Shown here piece after piece: positions 4,359 through 6,616 of a stretch of DNA of 6,616 nt. The notes below the pieces were generated by a model, which did no database searches, was not told the origin of the DNA, and was given only the letters and a program-made list of their open reading frames with translations. Each line of letters starts with the position of its first letter. Position 1 is the first letter of the stretch. A program made the position numbers and the translations under genes. This stretch comes from Candidatus Neomicrothrix sp. UBA2110 (GTDB lineage Bacteria > Actinomycetota > Acidimicrobiia > Acidimicrobiales > Poriferisodalaceae): NCBI GenBank assembly GCA_002331465.1, contig DCYM01000079.1, forward strand, positions 1-6,616, given 5' to 3'.

Positions 4359-6616
4359 ATGTCTAACTCGGATGAGTCTCGATATTTAGACGAGGCAAGT
4401 TTCTACAAGGATGCGACCTCGAACGCTGGCCTCACTAACTACCCTCCACACGACCAGTGGCACGACTGGACGGAGTTAGATGCCAAAGCTTGGCCGCGCC
4501 GAGTAGAACGGCATTTTCGCCTTATTCCCACCACATGTTTTAACTGCGAAGCAGCATGTGGATTAGTTGCCTATGTGGATCGCGAGACAGGTGAAGTTGC
4601 CAAATTTGAAGGCAACCCTGAGCATCCGGCATCGAGGGGAAGGAATTGTGCAAAGGGCCCCGCGACTCTTAATCAAGTAAACGATCCCGAACGCATCTTG
4701 TTTCCCTTGAAACGGGTCGGCGAGCGTGGCGGGGGAGAGTGGGAACGAATCACGTGGGACCAGGCGCTGGATGAGATCGGCGCGCGCATCCGAACCGCAC
4801 TTGTTGAAGACCGACGCGACGAGATCATGTATCACGTTGGACGGCCGGGCGAAGATGGGTATACCGAGCGGGTGCTCCAGGGTTGGGGGATCGACGGCCA
4901 TAACAGTCACACCAATATTTGTTCCTCTAACGCTCGAATTGGTTATCAGTCCTGGATGGGTCACGATCGGCCGTCCTCGGATTACGCCAACGCTGAAGTG
5001 ATCTTCTTGATCTCGTCTCATCTTGAAGCGGGTCACTATTTCAATCCGCATGCGCAGCGAATCATTGAAGCCCAGGAAAGAGGAGCGACAGTCATATGCG
5101 TAGACCCTCGCCTATCTAATACCGGTTCAAAAGCAGATCATTGGCTACCGGCTTGGCCTGGAACAGAACCGTTTCTTCTTTTAGCTCTTGCCAGACTCTT
5201 GTTGGAGAACGGTACGTGGGAGCGCGACTTCATGCGGAGGTGGACTAATTGGGAAACGTACCTCGCTGAAACACGTCCTGACCTAGATATTGAGTTTGAA
5301 TCGTTAGAGAGGGCGCTGCTCGACCAATACGCTGAATACACGCCCGAACGAGCCGAATACATAACTGGAGTACCGGCTGAGGAGATAAGGGAGATTGCGT
5401 CAATAATTGGGTCTCATCCCACGAAGTTCGCTTCTCACAATTGGCGTGCCGCAGGTGCTGGCAACCTCGGCGGATGGCAGACAGCGCGTTGCTTGTTCTT
5501 TCTTAACGTACTCACCGGCTCAGTCGGGACTGAAGGCGGAACAAGCGGCAACGGGTGGAACAAATTTAAACCTCACGCTCCCTTGGGAACTCAAAAAATC
5601 GAACACTGGAATGAGATGTCGTGGCCACGCGAATACCCGCTGAGCTATCACGAGATGTCCATCCTTCTGCCACATTTCTTGAACGAAGGCCGCGGCAAAT
5701 TAGATACGTATTTCACCCGCGTGTACAACCCTGTTTGGACGAATCCAGATGGGTTCAGCTGGATGGAAGCTCTCCTCGACCCCTCCAAAGTCGAGTGCCA
5801 TGTTGCTCTCACTCCAACCTGGTCGGAAACGGCCATATTTGCCGACTACGTGCTTCCCATGGGCGTGGGCTCAGAGCGCCACGATCTAGCTTCGTTTGAG
5901 ACTCATGCGGGACGGTGGATTGGATTTCGACAACCCGTCATGCGCCGCTTCGCCGAGCTTGAAGGTAAGTCGATAGGCAAAGATTCTCGCACCCACGAAT
6001 TCAACCCTGGTGAGGTTTGGGAAGAAAACGAGTTCTGGATAGATCTTTCTTGGCGGATAGACCCTGATGGAGAGCTTGGAATTAGAGAGTACTTCGAGAG
6101 CCGGTCAGAACCAGGTCAACCAATGACTGTCGACGAGTATTACGGCCTCATTTTCAGCGAAGAAGTACCTGGGCTGTCAGAGGCGGCCACTGCAGCCAAT
6201 CAAACTCCTCTCGAGTTCATGCGTGACAGGGGCGCTTTCGCTATCCCCACGGATCCATACGTACCGTACGAACGTACGGTCGATCCTGCATCTGTCCAGG
6301 ATTGTTTGAGAGACGAGACAGGTGTGTTCAGAAAACCTGGGACTGCCGGAGCATTTGATGGCTCCCCAGAATCGTTTGCGGAAACCGTGCTGGCACCTTT
6401 AGGGGATGGTTCGCCAGCAGTGGAGATCGATGGCGAAATCAAGGAAGGATTTCCAACGCCGTCAAAAAAATTGGAACTGTATTCGACGACGTTGGCTGAA
6501 TGGGGTTGGCCCGAATACGCCACCCCGACGTGGATACCGAGCCATGTCCATTGGGAGGATCTTGATCTTGACGGTGACGAGCGAATTCTTTTGCCGACTT
6601 TTCGGATACCAACTCT
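4359..6616 (+). CDS. Molybdopterin oxidoreductase catalytic subunit (Psr/Phs/Soe-like), C-terminus outside window
   Basis: The reading frame stays open for 752 codons to the window end, with no in-frame stop. It encodes a Mo- or W-bisPGD catalytic subunit of the DMSO reductase superfamily. An N-terminal [4Fe-4S] motif is formed by C60, C63, C67 and C97 (CX2CX3CX29C), followed by Lys99. The likely metal ligand is Cys188 in SHTNICSSNAR (codon TGT, so not selenocysteine). A cofactor-binding stretch, VDPRLSNT (248-255) followed by PGTE (267-270), is typical of the superfamily. There is no twin-arginine signal: the first 55 residues are acidic and polar, so the enzyme probably stays in the cytoplasm with the ferredoxin half of its partner. 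Family members act on polysulfide, thiosulfate, sulfite, arsenic oxyanions, formate and others. The Cys ligand fits the sulfur/arsenic groups, but the substrate cannot be assigned. The expected C-terminal cofactor-binding domain is only beginning where the window ends. Confidence 0.93.
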   Translation, partial: MSNSDESRYLDEASFYKDATSNAGLTNYPPHDQWHDWTELDAKAWPRRVERHFRLIPTTCFNCEAACGLVAYVDRETGEVAKFEGNPEHPASRGRNCAKGPATLNQVNDPERILFPLKRVGERGGGEWERITWDQALDEIGARIRTALVEDRRDEIMYHVGRPGEDGYTERVLQGWGIDGHNSHTNICSSNARIGYQSWMGHDRPSSDYANAEVIFLISSHLEAGHYFNPHAQRIIEAQERGATVICVDPRLSNTGSKADHWLPAWPGTEPFLLLALARLLLENGTWERDFMRRWTNWETYLAETRPDLDIEFESLERALLDQYAEYTPERAEYITGVPAEEIREIASIIGSHPTKFASHNWRAAGAGNLGGWQTARCLFFLNVLTGSVGTEGGTSGNGWNKFKPHAPLGTQKIEHWNEMSWPREYPLSYHEMSILLPHFLNEGRGKLDTYFTRVYNPVWTNPDGFSWMEALLDPSKVECHVALTPTWSETAIFADYVLPMGVGSERHDLASFETHAGRWIGFRQPVMRRFAELEGKSIGKDSRTHEFNPGEVWEENEFWIDLSWRIDPDGELGIREYFESRSEPGQPMTVDEYYGLIFSEEVPGLSEAATAANQTPLEFMRDRGAFAIPTDPYVPYERTVDPASVQDCLRDETGVFRKPGTAGAFDGSPESFAETVLAPLGDGSPAVEIDGEIKEGFPTPSKKLELYSTTLAEWGWPEYATPTWIPSHVHWEDLDLDGDERILLPTFRIPT
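6263..6280. repeat. Perfect 8-base inverted repeat inside the molybdoenzyme gene
   Basis: ACCGTACG-AA-CGTACGGT is an 18-base palindrome with a 2-base centre, lying wholly within the coding sequence (around residues 635-641). It could be a protein-binding site or an mRNA hairpin, or chance from codon choice in VPYERTV. No function is claimed. Confidence 0.5.

Noticed and set aside
4920..4922. Possible selenocysteine at the metal-ligand position of the molybdoenzyme, as in formate dehydrogenase
   Set aside because: The codon is TGT, so the ligand is ordinary cysteine.
4563..5051. Minus-strand open frame of 162 codons
   Set aside because: It lies wholly antisense to the molybdopterin subunit, whose frame has clear family motifs across the same region.

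Overview
The window reads as chromosomal DNA of a free-living bacterium with roughly balanced G+C. The tandem glycine riboswitch resembles those of Actinobacteria, and the long ACT-ACT-HAD form of SerB is also common there. An actinobacterial origin, perhaps one of the lower-G+C aquatic lineages, is therefore my best guess, but it is inference. No mobile element, rRNA, tRNA or CRISPR array is visible.

Layout. At the left edge (1-160, minus strand) is a glycine riboswitch cut by the window end; it points at a gene lying to the left, outside the window. Next comes a minus-strand gene cluster, in transcription order serB (2612-1413), a crotonase-fold enzyme (1379-627) and an arsenate reductase-like gene (593-237). 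The two internal gaps are both 33 bases. A 223-base divergent spacer (2613-2835) follows. Two plus-strand genes then encode a membrane-bound molybdenum enzyme: a fused four-cluster ferredoxin/NrfD-type anchor protein (2836-4350) and, 8 bases later, the catalytic molybdopterin subunit (4359 to the window end, incomplete).

The standout is the arsenate reductase-like gene. A naive reading gives a 100-residue protein starting at a TTG at 539, which would lack the active site. Reading upstream through one in-frame TGA (558-560) restores a full-length 118-residue ArsC. It starts at a GTG (593) with a strong Shine-Dalgarno sequence, and the TGA falls exactly on catalytic Cys12. A hairpin with apical loop GGUC, like the core of the E. 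coli fdhF SECIS loop, lies 23 bases after the TGA. The two neighbouring genes both stop at TGA and no other gene here has an in-frame TGA, so the code is not globally reassigned. The simplest reading is a selenoprotein: a Sec12 ArsC with no cysteine at all.

How the genes relate. SerB makes serine, the precursor of glycine and of the seryl-tRNA that is turned into selenocysteyl-tRNA, so the left half has a serine/glycine/selenocysteine theme. The right half is an apparently cytoplasm-facing, quinone-linked oxidoreductase of the polysulfide/thiosulfate reductase type. Its substrate cannot be read from the sequence. Whether the two halves share a role in oxyanion metabolism is speculation.
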